Notes: generated by a model not told the origin, from the sequence alone. A stretch of 64,000 nucleotides of DNA from Methylobacterium sp. DB0501 (GCF_011043735.1 NZ_JAAKGV010000028.1:1-64000), one strand, 5' to 3'. Positions 7,643-16,335 are shown, numbered from the stretch's first letter. Program-made: numbers and translations.

Positions 7643-8068
7643 TTACGCGATGGTCAGGCCGACATCGACGTTGCCGCGGGTGGCGTTCGAGTACGGGCAC
7701 ACCTGGTGGGCCTTCTCGACCAGCTTCTCGGCGGTCGCCTTGTCGAGGCCCGGCAGCGAGATCGTTAGGTCGGTGGTGATGCCGAAGCCGCCCTCGGAGC
7801 GCGGGCCGATGCCGACCTTGGCGGTCACGGTGGTGTCGGCCGGGACGGCGATCTTCTCCTGGCCGCCGACGAACTTCATCGCGCCGAGGAAGCAGGCGGC
7901 GTAGCCGGCCGCGAAGAGCTGCTCGGGGTTGTTGCCGGCGCCGCCGGCGCCGCCGAGCTCCTTGGGGGTCGACAGCTTGACGTCGAGGCTGCCGTCCTGA
8001 GTCTGGGCGCGACCGTCGCGACCGCCATTCGCCGTGGCCTGGGTGGTGTACTTCACGTCGACGGACAT
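7643..8068 (-). CDS. ohr: Organic hydroperoxide resistance protein (Ohr/OsmC family)
   Basis: Thiol peroxidase that reduces organic hydroperoxides using a reactive cysteine pair. 141 residues. The two catalytic cysteines are Cys59 (FAAGYAACFLGAM) and Cys124 (HQVCPYSNATRGNVDV), both in canonical Ohr surroundings. NPEQLFAAG and the C-terminal TRGNVDVGL motif separate it from general OsmC. The ATG at 8066-8068 has GAGGAGAG upstream. It is divergent from ohrR across a 171-bp region that holds OhrR-like palindromes, so it is expected to be induced by organic peroxides. Confidence 0.95.
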   Translation of the reverse strand: MSVDVKYTTQATANGGRDGRAQTQDGSLDVKLSTPKELGGAGGAGNNPEQLFAAGYAACFLGAMKFVGGQEKIAVPADTTVTAKVGIGPRSEGGFGITTDLTISLPGLDKATAEKLVEKAHQVCPYSNATRGNVDVGLTIA

Positions 8069-8121
8069 AGGTCTCTCCTCGAGGTCGGGGCGGCGTGTCG
8101 CCGCCGCTGAACCCCTCATAG

Positions 8122-8144
8122 ATCGATTTTCGATTGTGCGCAAT
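8122..8144. promoter_or_regulatory. Probable OhrR operator between ohr and ohrR
   Basis: Two overlapping AT-rich palindromes in an otherwise GC-rich gap: ATCGA-TTT-TCGAT (8122-8134) and ATTG-TGCG-CAAT (8133-8144). The second resembles the ATTG/CAAT dyads bound by OhrR in proteobacteria. They lie 54-76 bp upstream of ohr and about 96 bp upstream of ohrR. Assignment is by position and resemblance. Confidence 0.6.
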
Positions 8145-8239
8145 TTGTTTTTGCGCCAGCGCGAGCGTATGAATGGGAAACGGCGGGTGGAGACCGGGCC
8201 GGATGTGTGATCAGCGAGCGAAGTGCGAGGAAGTGGGAC

Positions 8240-8728
8240 ATGTCCGAGCCCGACAGCGACGCCCCGGCCAACGCCACCGCCGACCTGCAGCTCTCCAGTC
8301 AGATCTGCTTCGCGGTCTATTCCGCGGCACATGCCTTCAACCGGATCTACAAGCCCCTCCTCGACCGGCTCGGCCTGACCTATCCGCAATATCTGGTGCT
8401 GCTGCTGCTCTGGGAACACGACGGGCAGACGATGAAGAGCTTGGGGCAGCGCCTCTATCTTGATTCCGGCACCCTGACGCCCCTGCTCAAGCGCCTGGAG
8501 GCGGCGGGGCTGGTCCGGCGCGCCCGCGACGCGCATGACGAGCGGCTGATGCGCATCAGCCTGACCGAGGCGGGAGCCGCCCTGCGCGAGAAGGCGACGC
8601 CGTTTCCCAACGAGATCGTCTGCGCCGCCGGCCGGCCCGTGGAGCGGCTGATGGCCCTGCGCGACGAGATCCTGGCCCTGCGGGACAGCCTGCACGCGAC
8701 CGCAGCGCCGGATCGCGGAGCGGCATGA
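8240..8728 (+). CDS. ohrR: MarR-family organic-peroxide sensor OhrR
   Basis: Repressor that loses DNA binding when its N-terminal cysteine is oxidised by organic peroxides. 162 residues from the ATG at 8240 (GAGGAAG ten bases upstream); an upstream in-frame start exists at 8207 but is less well placed. It carries the OhrR hallmark LSSQICFAVYSAAHAFNRIYKPLL with the reactive Cys23 near the N-terminus. The winged helix reads YPQYLVLLLLWEHDG, GQRLYLDSGTLTPLLKRLE and RARDAHDERLMRISLTE. It is divergent from ohr, the standard arrangement. Confidence 0.95.
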   Translation: MSEPDSDAPANATADLQLSSQICFAVYSAAHAFNRIYKPLLDRLGLTYPQYLVLLLLWEHDGQTMKSLGQRLYLDSGTLTPLLKRLEAAGLVRRARDAHDERLMRISLTEAGAALREKATPFPNEIVCAAGRPVERLMALRDEILALRDSLHATAAPDRGAA

Positions 8729-8766
8729 GAGGGTTCCACGGCGCCCGCGAAATCCACCGCGTCGAA

Positions 8767-8791
8767 CCGGGCTCGCGAAAGCGGAGCCCGG
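8767..8791. terminator. Hairpin between convergent ohrR and aldo/keto reductase
   Basis: CCGGGCTC and GAGCCCGG form an 8-bp stem around GCGAAAGCG, which can extend the stem further. It lies in the 124-bp gap between convergent genes. No clear T-run, so a bidirectional or Rho-assisted terminator is suggested. Confidence 0.45.
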
Positions 8792-8852
8792 GATGACCCT
8801 GCGAGATTGAAAACCCTCGCCGCGAGCCGGCATCCTGCCGCCGGCGGGGCGC

Positions 8853-9692
8853 CTAGAGCATCGGCAGGTGCCGCGGCGCCGGCCCGCGCGGGAAGGCGGC
8901 GTCGATGCGGGCGAACTCGTCCGCGCTGAGGTCCAGGGTTCCGCCGCCGGCATTCTCCGCCGCGTGGGCCGGGCTCGACGCCTTCGGGATCGCCAGCACG
9001 CCCGGCATCCGGGTCAGGGCCGCGAGCGCCACCTGCCGCGGCGTGGCGCCGTGCGCTTCGGCGATCTGCGCCAGCACCCGGCCGCCCGGCGTCGCGGATC
9101 CCGGGAAGCTGTCATGGCCGAACGGGCTGTAGGCGACGACGGCGACGCCGTGGCGCCGGCACCACGGCAGGACCGCGTGCTCGATCGCCCGCTCCTCCAG
9201 GTGGTAGAGGACCTGGTTGCAGGCGATGCGGTCCGGGCCGGCCACGCCGAGGGCCTCGTCGAGGTCGTCGGCGTCGAAGTTGCTCACCCCCCAGGACAGG
9301 ATCTTGCCCGCCCGCACCAGATCCTCGAAGGCCGCGAAGGTCTCCTCCAGCGGATGCGGCCCGCGCCAGTGCAGCAGGTAGCAATCGAGCCGGTCGGTAC
9401 GCAGGCGCCGCAGCGAGCGCTCGCAGGCCTCGATCGTGCCGCGGCGCGAGGCGTTCCCCGGCAGCACCTTGGAGACGAGAAAGACCTCGTCGCGCCGGTC
9501 GCCGATCGCCTCGGCGATCAGCGGTTCGGCCTCGCCGTACATCTCGGCGGTGTCGACATGGCTCATCCCGACATCGAGGCCGCGATTCAGCGCCGCGGCG
9601 GCCACGGTCGGCTCGCCCTCGTCGAGGTACCACGTTCCCTGACCGATCACCGGCACCGCGGGCCCGGTCCGTCCGAAGGGTTGCCGTCGCAT
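8853..9692 (-). CDS. Aldo/keto reductase
   Basis: NAD(P)H-dependent oxidoreductase of the AKR TIM-barrel superfamily; the substrate cannot be told from sequence. 279 residues. The catalytic tetrad region is visible: Asp and Tyr in SHVDTAEMYGEAEPLIAEAIG (near residues 48-60), Lys in FLVSKVLP, and His in CYLLHWRGPHPLEETFAA. The cofactor region LAIPKASSPAHAAEN lies near residue 240. The ATG is at 9690-9692; the frame is open upstream, but the family N-terminus (MRRQPFGRTGPAVPVIGQG) starts here. Monocistronic, divergent from metNIQ. Confidence 0.9.
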   Translation of the reverse strand: MRRQPFGRTGPAVPVIGQGTWYLDEGEPTVAAAALNRGLDVGMSHVDTAEMYGEAEPLIAEAIGDRRDEVFLVSKVLPGNASRRGTIEACERSLRRLRTDRLDCYLLHWRGPHPLEETFAAFEDLVRAGKILSWGVSNFDADDLDEALGVAGPDRIACNQVLYHLEERAIEHAVLPWCRRHGVAVVAYSPFGHDSFPGSATPGGRVLAQIAEAHGATPRQVALAALTRMPGVLAIPKASSPAHAAENAGGGTLDLSADEFARIDAAFPRGPAPRHLPML

Positions 9693-9844
9693 CGCGCGCT
9701 CCTGCGATCTGTGCCGTCCTCGGCCGTGGGGCACCGCGAGGGCAAGGGCAGATCCCGGAGAATGCACGGTTTTTTGCGGATCGTCGCGGGGCAGGAGGGT
9801 TAAGACCGGCGGCCGGGGCGGGAAAATGGCTTTCTCCCCAGACG

Positions 9845-9897
9845 TGTTCTTCAAAAAGAACATTCCGGTTGACAGAAAGTCCGCATCCGGGTTTTGT
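9845..9897 (+). promoter_or_regulatory. Palindrome and sigma-70-like promoter upstream of metNIQ
   Basis: TGTTCTT (9845-9851) and AAGAACA (9856-9862) are 7-base arms around a 4-base centre. Seven bases later TTGACA (9869-9874) is followed by a 17-base spacer and a weak -10, TTTTGT (9892-9897). Transcription would begin about 20 bases before the metN start at 9925, which supports that start over the in-frame ATG at 9826. No SAM riboswitch fold was recognised. Confidence 0.5.
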
Positions 9898-9924
9898 GCC
9901 GGCCCGCAACCGGCCGAAAGGCCT

Positions 9925-11175
9925 ATGACTTTCGCCTGCCCGCCGAAGGACCGCGATGACAGCGCCCGTCTTCCCGCCCGCCCGGACCTGCGCGCCGTGA
10001 CGGCCCCCGTCCGCGTGCCGGGGCCGGCAGACCTGAGCGACCGGCTCGAACCGTCCGATGCCCTCGTGCGCATCGAGGGCGTGGCCAAGACCTACACCGC
10101 GCGCCGGGGTGCCGGGGCCGTGACCGCCCTGGAGGATATCGACCTCTCCGTGCCGCGCGGCCGGGTGCTCGGGGTGATCGGCCGCTCGGGTGCCGGCAAG
10201 TCGACGCTGATCCGTCTCGTCAACGGCCTGGAGCGGCCGAGCCGGGGCCGGGTGGTGGTGGACGGCGCCGAGATCTCGCGCCTGCCGGAATCCGCCCTGC
10301 GCGCCGAGCGCCGCGGCATCGGCATGATCTTCCAGCACTTCAACCTGCTCTCGGCCCGCACCGCCGCCGGCAACGTCGCGCTGCCCCTCGAAGTGGCGGG
10401 ATACGACAAGGCCGCGATCCGCACCCGGGTCGCCGAGCTCCTCGACCTCGTCGGGCTGTCGGCGCAGGCCGACCGCTACCCGGCCGAGTTGTCGGGCGGC
10501 CAGAAGCAGCGCGTCGGCATCGCCCGGGCGCTCGCCACCAACCCGAAGGTGCTGCTCTCCGACGAGGCGACCTCGGCCCTCGATCCCGAGACGACCCGCT
10601 CGATCCTCGACCTGCTCGGCCGGATCAACCGGGAGCTCGGCCTGACGATCCTGCTCATCACCCACGAGATGGCGGTGATCCGTGCGATCGCCCACGAGGT
10701 CGCGGTGCTCGACGGCGGCCGCATCGCCGAGAGCGGCGACGTGTTCGAGGTCTTCACCCGGCCGAAAGCCGCGATCACCCGCACCTTCCTCGACGAGGAG
10801 TCCGGCCGCGCCCTGCCGCCGGCCCTCGCCGCCCGCCTCACCCCGGGCCCGGTCGCGGCAGGGGAGGGCAAGCAGGCGGTCCTGCGCATCACCTTCCGCG
10901 GCCCGCACGCCACCGACCCGGTGCTCGCCCAGCTCACCCGCGACGCCGGCATCCCGGCCGGCATCCTCTCGGGCACCGTCGACGAGATCGCCGGCCGTCC
11001 CTTCGGCACCCTGGTGGTCGGGATCCCGCCCGACCCCGAGGTCGTGCGGCGGGCGACCGACTTCCTGGTCGCCCGTGGCCTCGACGTCGAGCTGCTCGGC
11101 ACCCTCGACCTCGCCGGCTGGCAGCGCAGCGCCGCCCCCACCGATGTTCCCCGGGTTGTGTCCGATGTCGCCTGA
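9925..11175 (+). CDS. metN: Methionine ABC transporter ATP-binding protein MetN
   Basis: ATPase of the D/L-methionine importer. 416 residues from the ATG at 9925. A low-complexity N-terminus of about 45 residues precedes the conserved domain, so a GTG at 9997 is an alternative start. The ABC domain shows Walker A GVIGRSGAGKSTLIR, Q-loop IFQHFNLLSARTAAGNV (the HFNLL form is typical of MetN), signature ELSGGQKQRVGIARAL, Walker B VLLSDEATSALDPET and switch His in LLITHEMAVI. The C-terminal NIL (ACT-like) regulatory domain (about the last 100 residues) is the site of methionine feedback in this family. It overlaps metI by 11 bp. Confidence 0.95.
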   Translation: MTFACPPKDRDDSARLPARPDLRAVTAPVRVPGPADLSDRLEPSDALVRIEGVAKTYTARRGAGAVTALEDIDLSVPRGRVLGVIGRSGAGKSTLIRLVNGLERPSRGRVVVDGAEISRLPESALRAERRGIGMIFQHFNLLSARTAAGNVALPLEVAGYDKAAIRTRVAELLDLVGLSAQADRYPAELSGGQKQRVGIARALATNPKVLLSDEATSALDPETTRSILDLLGRINRELGLTILLITHEMAVIRAIAHEVAVLDGGRIAESGDVFEVFTRPKAAITRTFLDEESGRALPPALAARLTPGPVAAGEGKQAVLRITFRGPHATDPVLAQLTRDAGIPAGILSGTVDEIAGRPFGTLVVGIPPDPEVVRRATDFLVARGLDVELLGTLDLAGWQRSAAPTDVPRVVSDVA

Positions 11176-11830
11176 GCTCGTCCGCCTCCTCGTCCAGGCC
11201 ACCCTCGACACGCTGCAGATGGTGGCGATCGCCGCCTCCCTCGGCACGCTGATCGGCCTGCCGCTCGGCGTCTTCCTGGCCACCAGCGGCCGGGGCGAAT
11301 TGCTCGCGGCGCCCTGGCTCAACCGGGTGCTGGGCCTCATCGTCAACGCCACCCGCTCGACGCCGTTCATCATCCTGGTGGTGGCGATCATCCCGTTCAC
11401 CCGGCTGATCGCCGGCACCTCGATCGGCACCGCCGCCGCCACCGTGCCGCTGACCGTGGCGGCGACCCCGTTCATCGCCCGCCTCGTCGAGGGCGCGGTG
11501 CGGGAGGTCGATGGCGGCCTCGTCGAGGCGGCCCGGGCCTTCGGGGCGAGCCCGCTCCAGATCGTCCTCAAGGTGCTGATCCCCGAGGCCCTGCCCGGCA
11601 TCGTGCTCGGGCTCACCCTGGCGGTGGTGTCGCTGATCGGCTTCTCGGCGATGGTCGGCGCCGTCGGCGGCGGGGGCCTGGGCGATCTCGGCATCCGCTA
11701 CGGCTACCAGCGCTTCATGCCCGAGATGATGCTCGCCGTTGTCGTGGTGCTCATCGTCCTGGTGCAGCTAGTCCAGACCCTCGGCGACCGCCTGGCGCGG
11801 CGCATGAACAAGCGCCTGCGCCACGGCTGA
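11165..11830 (+). CDS. metI: Methionine ABC transporter permease MetI
   Basis: Inner-membrane permease of the methionine importer. 221 residues with five predicted membrane segments. It carries the MetI signatures NATRSTPFIILVVAIIPFTR near residue 60 and the ABC-coupling EAA loop EAARAFGASPLQIVLKVLIPEALPG near residue 120, then SLIGFSAMVGAVGGGGLGDLGIRYGYQRF. The ATG at 11165 lies inside the end of metN, so translation is coupled. Confidence 0.96.
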   Translation: MSPELVRLLVQATLDTLQMVAIAASLGTLIGLPLGVFLATSGRGELLAAPWLNRVLGLIVNATRSTPFIILVVAIIPFTRLIAGTSIGTAAATVPLTVAATPFIARLVEGAVREVDGGLVEAARAFGASPLQIVLKVLIPEALPGIVLGLTLAVVSLIGFSAMVGAVGGGGLGDLGIRYGYQRFMPEMMLAVVVVLIVLVQLVQTLGDRLARRMNKRLRHG

Positions 11831-11875
11831 TCCCTTTCCCGTTCCTCTCCCGACCATCCTTCGGAGCGTACCCCC

Positions 11876-12655
11876 ATGCTGCGGACCCTCACCCTCGCCG
11901 TCCTCTTGACCGCCGCGAGCCTGCCGGCCCTGGCGCAAGGCCAGCGCGTGCGCGTCGGCGTCACGCCGGGCCCGCACGCCCAGATCCTGGAGGCGGTGAA
12001 GCCGATCGCCGCCAAGAAGGGCCTCGACCTGCAGATCGTCGAGTTCTCGGACTACGTCGTGCCGAACGAGGCGCTGTCCTCCGGCGAGCTGGAAGCCAAC
12101 TCGTTCCAGCACCAGCCCTATCTCGACAACCAGAAGGCCGACCGCGGCTACAAGATCGAGAGCGTCGCCCAGACGGTGAACTTCCCGATGGGCGTCTACT
12201 CGAAGCGCCACAAGAGCTTCGATGCCGTGCCGGCCGGCGGCACGGTGGCGATCCCGAACGATCCGACCAATGGCGGCCGGGCGCTCCTGCTGCTGCAGGA
12301 CAAGGGGCTGCTCAAGCTGAAGCCGAATGTCGGCTTCAAGCCGAGCGTCGCCGACATCACCGACAACCCGAAGCGCCTGCGCATCATCGAGGTCGACGCG
12401 GCCCAGACGCCGCGCTCCCTCGACGACGTCGACGCGGCGGCGGTCAACACCAACTACGCCACCGCCGCCGGCCTCAAGCCCACCGACGCGATCCTCAAGG
12501 AGGAGCCGAAGGGCCCCTACGTCAACGTGATCGCGGTGCGGACCGCCGACAAGGACAAGCCCTGGGTCGCGAGCCTGGTCGAGTCCTACCGCTCGCCGGA
12601 GGTGAAGGCCTTCATCGACGGCAAGTTCGGCGGCGCGGTGCTCACCAGCTGGTGA
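11876..12655 (+). CDS. metQ: Methionine ABC transporter substrate-binding protein MetQ (NlpA family)
   Basis: Periplasmic methionine-binding protein delivering ligand to MetNI. 259 residues. The Sec signal peptide is MLRTLTLAVLLTAASLPALA with cleavage before QGQRV. There is no lipobox cysteine, so it should be soluble and periplasmic rather than a lipoprotein. Family motifs: VGVTPGPHAQILEAVKPIA, YVVPNEALSSGELEANSFQH near residue 60, VAIPNDPTNGGRALLLLQ and NTNYATAAGL. It is the third gene of metNIQ, 45 bp after metI. Confidence 0.95.
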   Translation: MLRTLTLAVLLTAASLPALAQGQRVRVGVTPGPHAQILEAVKPIAAKKGLDLQIVEFSDYVVPNEALSSGELEANSFQHQPYLDNQKADRGYKIESVAQTVNFPMGVYSKRHKSFDAVPAGGTVAIPNDPTNGGRALLLLQDKGLLKLKPNVGFKPSVADITDNPKRLRIIEVDAAQTPRSLDDVDAAAVNTNYATAAGLKPTDAILKEEPKGPYVNVIAVRTADKDKPWVASLVESYRSPEVKAFIDGKFGGAVLTSW

Positions 12656-12671
12656 GCGCGACGCGGGCAGG

Positions 12672-12695
12672 GGTCCGGCCGGCGGCCGGACCTTG
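12672..12695 (+). terminator. Probable terminator of metNIQ
   Basis: GGTCCGGCC and GGCCGGACC form a 9-bp perfect stem around GGC, starting 17 bases after the metQ stop and followed by TTGT. The T-run is poor. Confidence 0.5.
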
Positions 12696-12804
12696 TCCAC
12701 AGGCGGCGACGCAGAATGAAGCGGAGCCATGAAACCAAACGCGGCCGTGCGCGTCTTCTCAGCACGGCCCGACTGACGGGCTGAGCGTTCTCGCGAGGTG
12801 CCCG

Positions 12805-13062
12805 ATGAAGATCCTGACTTCCTGCCTGGTCGCGGCTGTCCTCACCGCCGCCGCCGTTCCGGCCTTCGCCCAGGGCGGTTCGCCCTACAACAATTCGGGC
12901 TCGCAGGCCGGCGGCCCGCTCGCCGGGCAGCAGCGCGAGATGGGCGCTCCGGGCGGCGGCCCGGCCATGGGTGCCGCACCGCGCGCGACCATGCAGCCGA
13001 CCATGCGCAAGAAGCGCATGATGAAGCACCGCCGCATGCACCGCCACCATCACGCCCGCTGA
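12805..13062 (+). CDS. Small exported protein with basic His/Met-rich tail
   Basis: 85 residues. The signal peptide is MKILTSCLVAAVLTAAAVPAFA with predicted cleavage before QGGSP. The short mature part is Gly/Pro/Met-rich and ends in a basic Met/His/Arg tail (MRKKRMMKHRRMHRHHH). No known family is recognised. The tail could bind metal or nucleic acid or stick to the envelope; this is speculation. The ATG at 12805 has GAGGTG upstream. Monocistronic. Confidence 0.65.
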   Translation: MKILTSCLVAAVLTAAAVPAFAQGGSPYNNSGSQAGGPLAGQQREMGAPGGGPAMGAAPRATMQPTMRKKRMMKHRRMHRHHHAR

Positions 13063-13221
13063 TCCGTCTCGACACGGTTCGGTCCAAGGCCCGGCGCGTT
13101 CGTCCGGCGGCACAGTCCGCCCGGCGGGCGCGCCTTCGCGTTTGCGACCGGAGCCGCGAAGCGCCCCGGTGCGTAGGTCGATGAGGGTAGGTTCGATATC
13201 CGTCGGCCCGATCGAGCGCGA

Positions 13222-13434
13222 TCAGAATCCTCCGGTACGCCACAAGGCGACTGCCGCCGTGAGCAGACCGGCGAGCCAGGCCCCGGCGATCAGCGCCAGA
13301 TAGCGCCGGCTGCCCCGCTCCGGCCGGTTGTCGTTGGCGGCGCGGCGCAGCCGCAGGGCCGCGGCATCGTAGCCGTGGGTGGCCGCCGCGATCGTGGCCG
13401 GGCGGGCGGGGGCGGTCTTGCGCAGGCTCGTCAT
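13222..13434 (-). CDS. Small single-span membrane protein, unknown
   Basis: 70 residues. A basic N-terminal half (with RLRRAANDNRPERGSRR) is followed by one C-terminal hydrophobic segment, YLALIAGAWLAGLLTAAVALW, which would anchor it in the inner membrane with the N-terminus in the cytoplasm. The ATG is at 13432-13434. No function recognised. Confidence 0.5.
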   Translation of the reverse strand: MTSLRKTAPARPATIAAATHGYDAAALRLRRAANDNRPERGSRRYLALIAGAWLAGLLTAAVALWRTGGF

Positions 13435-13535
13435 GGCGATTCGTGCTCGTCGATGGACGATAGCACGTGCTGGCGCGGAACGTGAGCCGACCGAACGCCG
13501 CAAAAGCCCCGCCCGTCGTCCGACCGGCGGCCGGG

Positions 13536-13784
13536 TTACGACGACAGGCGGAATCGGCGCGCCGCCATCCGGGGGGCATGGTCGTCGATCCAGGGCGGGC
13601 TGAGCACGTCGCCGTCCTCGGTGACGATCCAGGGCAGGGTGTCGGGATCGTCGGTGCTGGCGGACGCCGCCGCGAGGGCGGCACGCAGGGTGGAAAAGCG
13701 GCGCATCTCCCGCGGGCCGGGGGCGGCCGGCGCCCCGTGCCACACCATCAGCTCGGCGGGTCGCTCCATCCGGGGTTGGGGCAT
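13536..13784 (-). CDS. Small hypothetical protein
   Basis: 82 residues starting MPQPRMERPAELMVW. The ATG at 13782-13784 is preceded by a strong ribosome site (GAGGAGGACT), which supports translation and decides this start over an earlier in-frame ATG. It contains a DTLPWIVTEDGDVLSPPWI stretch but no domain I can name. It lies between two other small or unknown minus-strand genes. Confidence 0.6.
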   Translation of the reverse strand: MPQPRMERPAELMVWHGAPAAPGPREMRRFSTLRAALAAASASTDDPDTLPWIVTEDGDVLSPPWIDDHAPRMAARRFRLSS

Positions 13785-13892
13785 CGTCGGAGTCCTCCTC
13801 ACGAACCCCGGCAGGATGACGCGCCCAGGCTGACGCGACCCTGGCCGCATCATGACGGTTCGGTCATGAACCGGGCCGATGCCCCGCGCCGG

Positions 13893-15716
13893 CTACGATT
13901 CCGCCGACGCCTCGCGGTGCGGGCGCAGCTCGGGCGCGCCCACCTCCGGCTCGGCCTCGGCGGCCGGCTCGGCCCGGCTCTCGGCGCGGCTGGTGTCGAT
14001 GAACAGCCGCGCCTCGCCCTCGCTGAGGCCGAGGCTGCGCAGGGCGTAGAGGGCCATGCCGAACCCGACCTCGCGCTCGGCCATCAGCACCAGGCCGACC
14101 TTCTCCTCCTCGAGGTTGCGGCGTTCGACGTCGCTGTGGGTGCGCACCACCGTGTCGATCCGCGGATTGGCCTCGCGGGCGATGGCGATCAGGCGGCGGG
14201 CCTGGTGCGCATCCGGGCTCGCCACCACGAGCAGGCGGGCGCGCCCGATATCGGCCGCATCGAGGATGCCCGACGCCCCGGCATCGCCGAACACCGTCGC
14301 GATGCCGGCGGCACGCAGCTCCTCGACCCGGCGGCGGTCGCGCTCGACCACCACGAAGGGCAGTTCCCAGGTCGCCAGCGCCTTGCCGATGGCGCTGCCG
14401 ACCCGGCCGTAGCCGATCACCACCGCGTGGCCCTCGCGGCGCTTGGCGTGCGGGGCGACCGCGATCGGGAGGGTCCCGCGGACGAACCGGGCGGCGAGGC
14501 CGGGCTTTGCCTCGACGAAGCCGTTGAGGCGGCCGAGGGCGCCGAAGATCAGCGGATTGAGGGTGATGGAGAGGAGCGAGCCGGCCAGGATCAGGTCGCG
14601 GCCCTCCGGCGGCAGCAGCTTCAGGCCGATGCCGAGGCTCGCCAGGATGAAGGAGAACTCGCCGATCTGCGCCAGGCTCGCCGCGATGGTGAGCGCCGTC
14701 GAGAGCGGGTGGCGGAAGGCCAGCACGATGGCGACGGCCGCCAGCGACTTTCCGACCAGGATCACCGCCAGGGTGGCGAGGACCGCCAGGGGCTCGCGCA
14801 GCAGGATGGTGGGGTCGAACAGCATGCCGACCGAGACGAAGAACAGGACCGCGAACGCGTCCTGCAACGGCAGCGAATCGGCGGCGGCCTGATGGCTGAG
14901 GTCGGATTCGGCCAGCACCATGCCGGCGAAGAAGGCGCCGAGCGCGAAGGAGACGCCGAACAGCTCGGCCGAGCCGTAGGCGATGCCCAGGGCCAGCGCC
15001 AGCACCGCCAGGGTGAACAGCTCGCGCGAGCCGGTGCGGGCGGCCTGGTCGAGGAGCCAGGGCACCGCCCGGCGCCCGCCGGCCAGCATCAGGCCGGCAA
15101 AAGCCGCCACCTTGGCGAGCGTCAGGCCCAGAGTGAGCCAGATGTTGCCGTCGCCGGCGAGGCCGTGGGCCGCCCCGGCGCCCTCGCCGCCGAGCGGGCC
15201 GGCGAGCGCGGGCAGGAGGACGAGGGCCAGCACCATCGCCAGGTCCTCGACGATGAGCCAGCCGACGGCGATGCGGCCCTTGTCGGAATCGAGCAGGCTG
15301 CGCTCCTCGAGCGCCCGCAGCAGCACCACCGTCGAGGCGACCGAGAGGGCGAGGCCGAAGACGAGGCCGGCCCCGAGGCCCCAGCCCCAGGCGACGCTTA
15401 AGCCCAGCCCCATCAGGGTGGCGACCGCGATCTGCACCACGGCGCCGGGCAGCGCGATGGCGCGCACCGACAACAGGTCGCCGATCGAGAAGTGCAGGCC
15501 GACCCCGAACATCAGCAGGATCACGCCGATCTCGGCCAGCTGCCCGGCCAGCTCCGCATTGCCGACGAAGCCCGGGGTGTGCGGCCCGACCGCGACGCCC
15601 GCCAGGAGATAGCCGACCAGGGGCGGCAGCTTCAGCCGCTGCGCGAGCATGCCGCCGACGAACGCGAAAACGAGCCCGAGGGCGATGATGGCGATCAGCT
15701 CGGAAGCGTGCGGCAC
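13893..15716 (-). CDS. Kef/YbaL-type monovalent cation:proton antiporter with RCK domain
   Basis: CPA2-family K+/H+ (or Na+/H+) antiporter, 607 residues. About 12 membrane helices fill residues 5-400, with the CPA2 signatures GYLLAGVAVGPHTPGF near residue 35, SVASTVVLLRALEE and FALGAFFAGMVLAESD. A soluble TrkA-N/RCK domain begins near residue 429 (HAVVIGYGRVGSAIGKAL Rossmann loop), then VFGDAGASGILDAADI. The C-terminus is Glu/Ala-rich. Closest to E. coli YbaL by layout. The start is a GTG at 15714-15716 with GAGGAG 11 bases upstream; no ATG lies nearby. Regulation by nucleotides or glutathione adducts is known in relatives but cannot be read here. Confidence 0.88.
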   Translation of the reverse strand: MPHASELIAIIALGLVFAFVGGMLAQRLKLPPLVGYLLAGVAVGPHTPGFVGNAELAGQLAEIGVILLMFGVGLHFSIGDLLSVRAIALPGAVVQIAVATLMGLGLSVAWGWGLGAGLVFGLALSVASTVVLLRALEERSLLDSDKGRIAVGWLIVEDLAMVLALVLLPALAGPLGGEGAGAAHGLAGDGNIWLTLGLTLAKVAAFAGLMLAGGRRAVPWLLDQAARTGSRELFTLAVLALALGIAYGSAELFGVSFALGAFFAGMVLAESDLSHQAAADSLPLQDAFAVLFFVSVGMLFDPTILLREPLAVLATLAVILVGKSLAAVAIVLAFRHPLSTALTIAASLAQIGEFSFILASLGIGLKLLPPEGRDLILAGSLLSITLNPLIFGALGRLNGFVEAKPGLAARFVRGTLPIAVAPHAKRREGHAVVIGYGRVGSAIGKALATWELPFVVVERDRRRVEELRAAGIATVFGDAGASGILDAADIGRARLLVVASPDAHQARRLIAIAREANPRIDTVVRTHSDVERRNLEEEKVGLVLMAEREVGFGMALYALRSLGLSEGEARLFIDTSRAESRAEPAAEAEPEVGAPELRPHREASAES

Positions 15717-15882
15717 GGTCGGATCAGCTCCTCGGGAAAGCGGCGCGTCGAGGACGGCAGCCGGGTTGCCGAAGTCTAGCAGCCTTTCCGGGTTCCTGCC
15801 GTGCCGCGCCGCACCAAAAACCGCGGCGGAGCGCCGAAATCCCGCCGCCGTTCCGCGTCGGGGCGGGGCCGGCGGCGCCGGC

Positions 15883-16050
15883 TCAGCGTCCCGCCGGCCG
15901 GCGCGGAGCGCCGGCGAGGCGCGCAACGCCGGCGGTGCGGGGCAGGCGGGGCAGGCTCGCCCGCAGGGTGGCGCCCGGCCTGGCGGCGAGCACGATGACG
16001 ATCGCCCCGAGGGTGGCGGAAGTCATCACGAGAAGCTCGGTCGTGAACAT
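15883..16050 (-). CDS. Possible small membrane protein
   Basis: 55 residues. One hydrophobic N-terminal segment (LLVMTSATLGAIVIVLAA) is followed by an Arg/Pro-rich basic tail. The ATG is at 16048-16050; the ribosome site is weak. GC-rich DNA gives many chance frames, so this call is tentative. Confidence 0.3.
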   Translation of the reverse strand: MFTTELLVMTSATLGAIVIVLAARPGATLRASLPRLPRTAGVARLAGAPRRPAGR

Positions 16051-16335
16051 GCGGCAGCCCTGGCGGGGTGAGCGGACGCCGCGGCGCGGCAATCGAAAAT
16101 ATCGGCGGTTCTGTCCGGACGGGCGATTGCCGACCGGCGTGGCTGCTCTAGCTCGCCGGGGGAGCGGCAGGCCATGTGACATCAGGGCATGCGACATCCC
16201 GCCGTGAGGCGGCGTGTTCGCGCCGGCCGCCCACGATTCCGACGCAATAGGTCGGCCTCTGGCATCGGGCCGCGCGATGCGGCATCAGCGACGGACAATG
16301 TTGTGTGCGGGCCGCACCAGACGAGGGTGTATAGT

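Noticed and set aside
9826..9924. Earlier in-frame ATG for metN
   Set aside because: It lies upstream of the TTGACA promoter and dyad; the added residues do not resemble MetN.
9700..9925. SAM-II or S-box riboswitch before metNIQ
   Set aside because: No pseudoknot or S-box core could be recognised.
9112..11694. 860-codon minus-strand frame opposite metN
   Set aside because: Antisense shadow of metN/metI; the plus-strand frames carry all ABC motifs.
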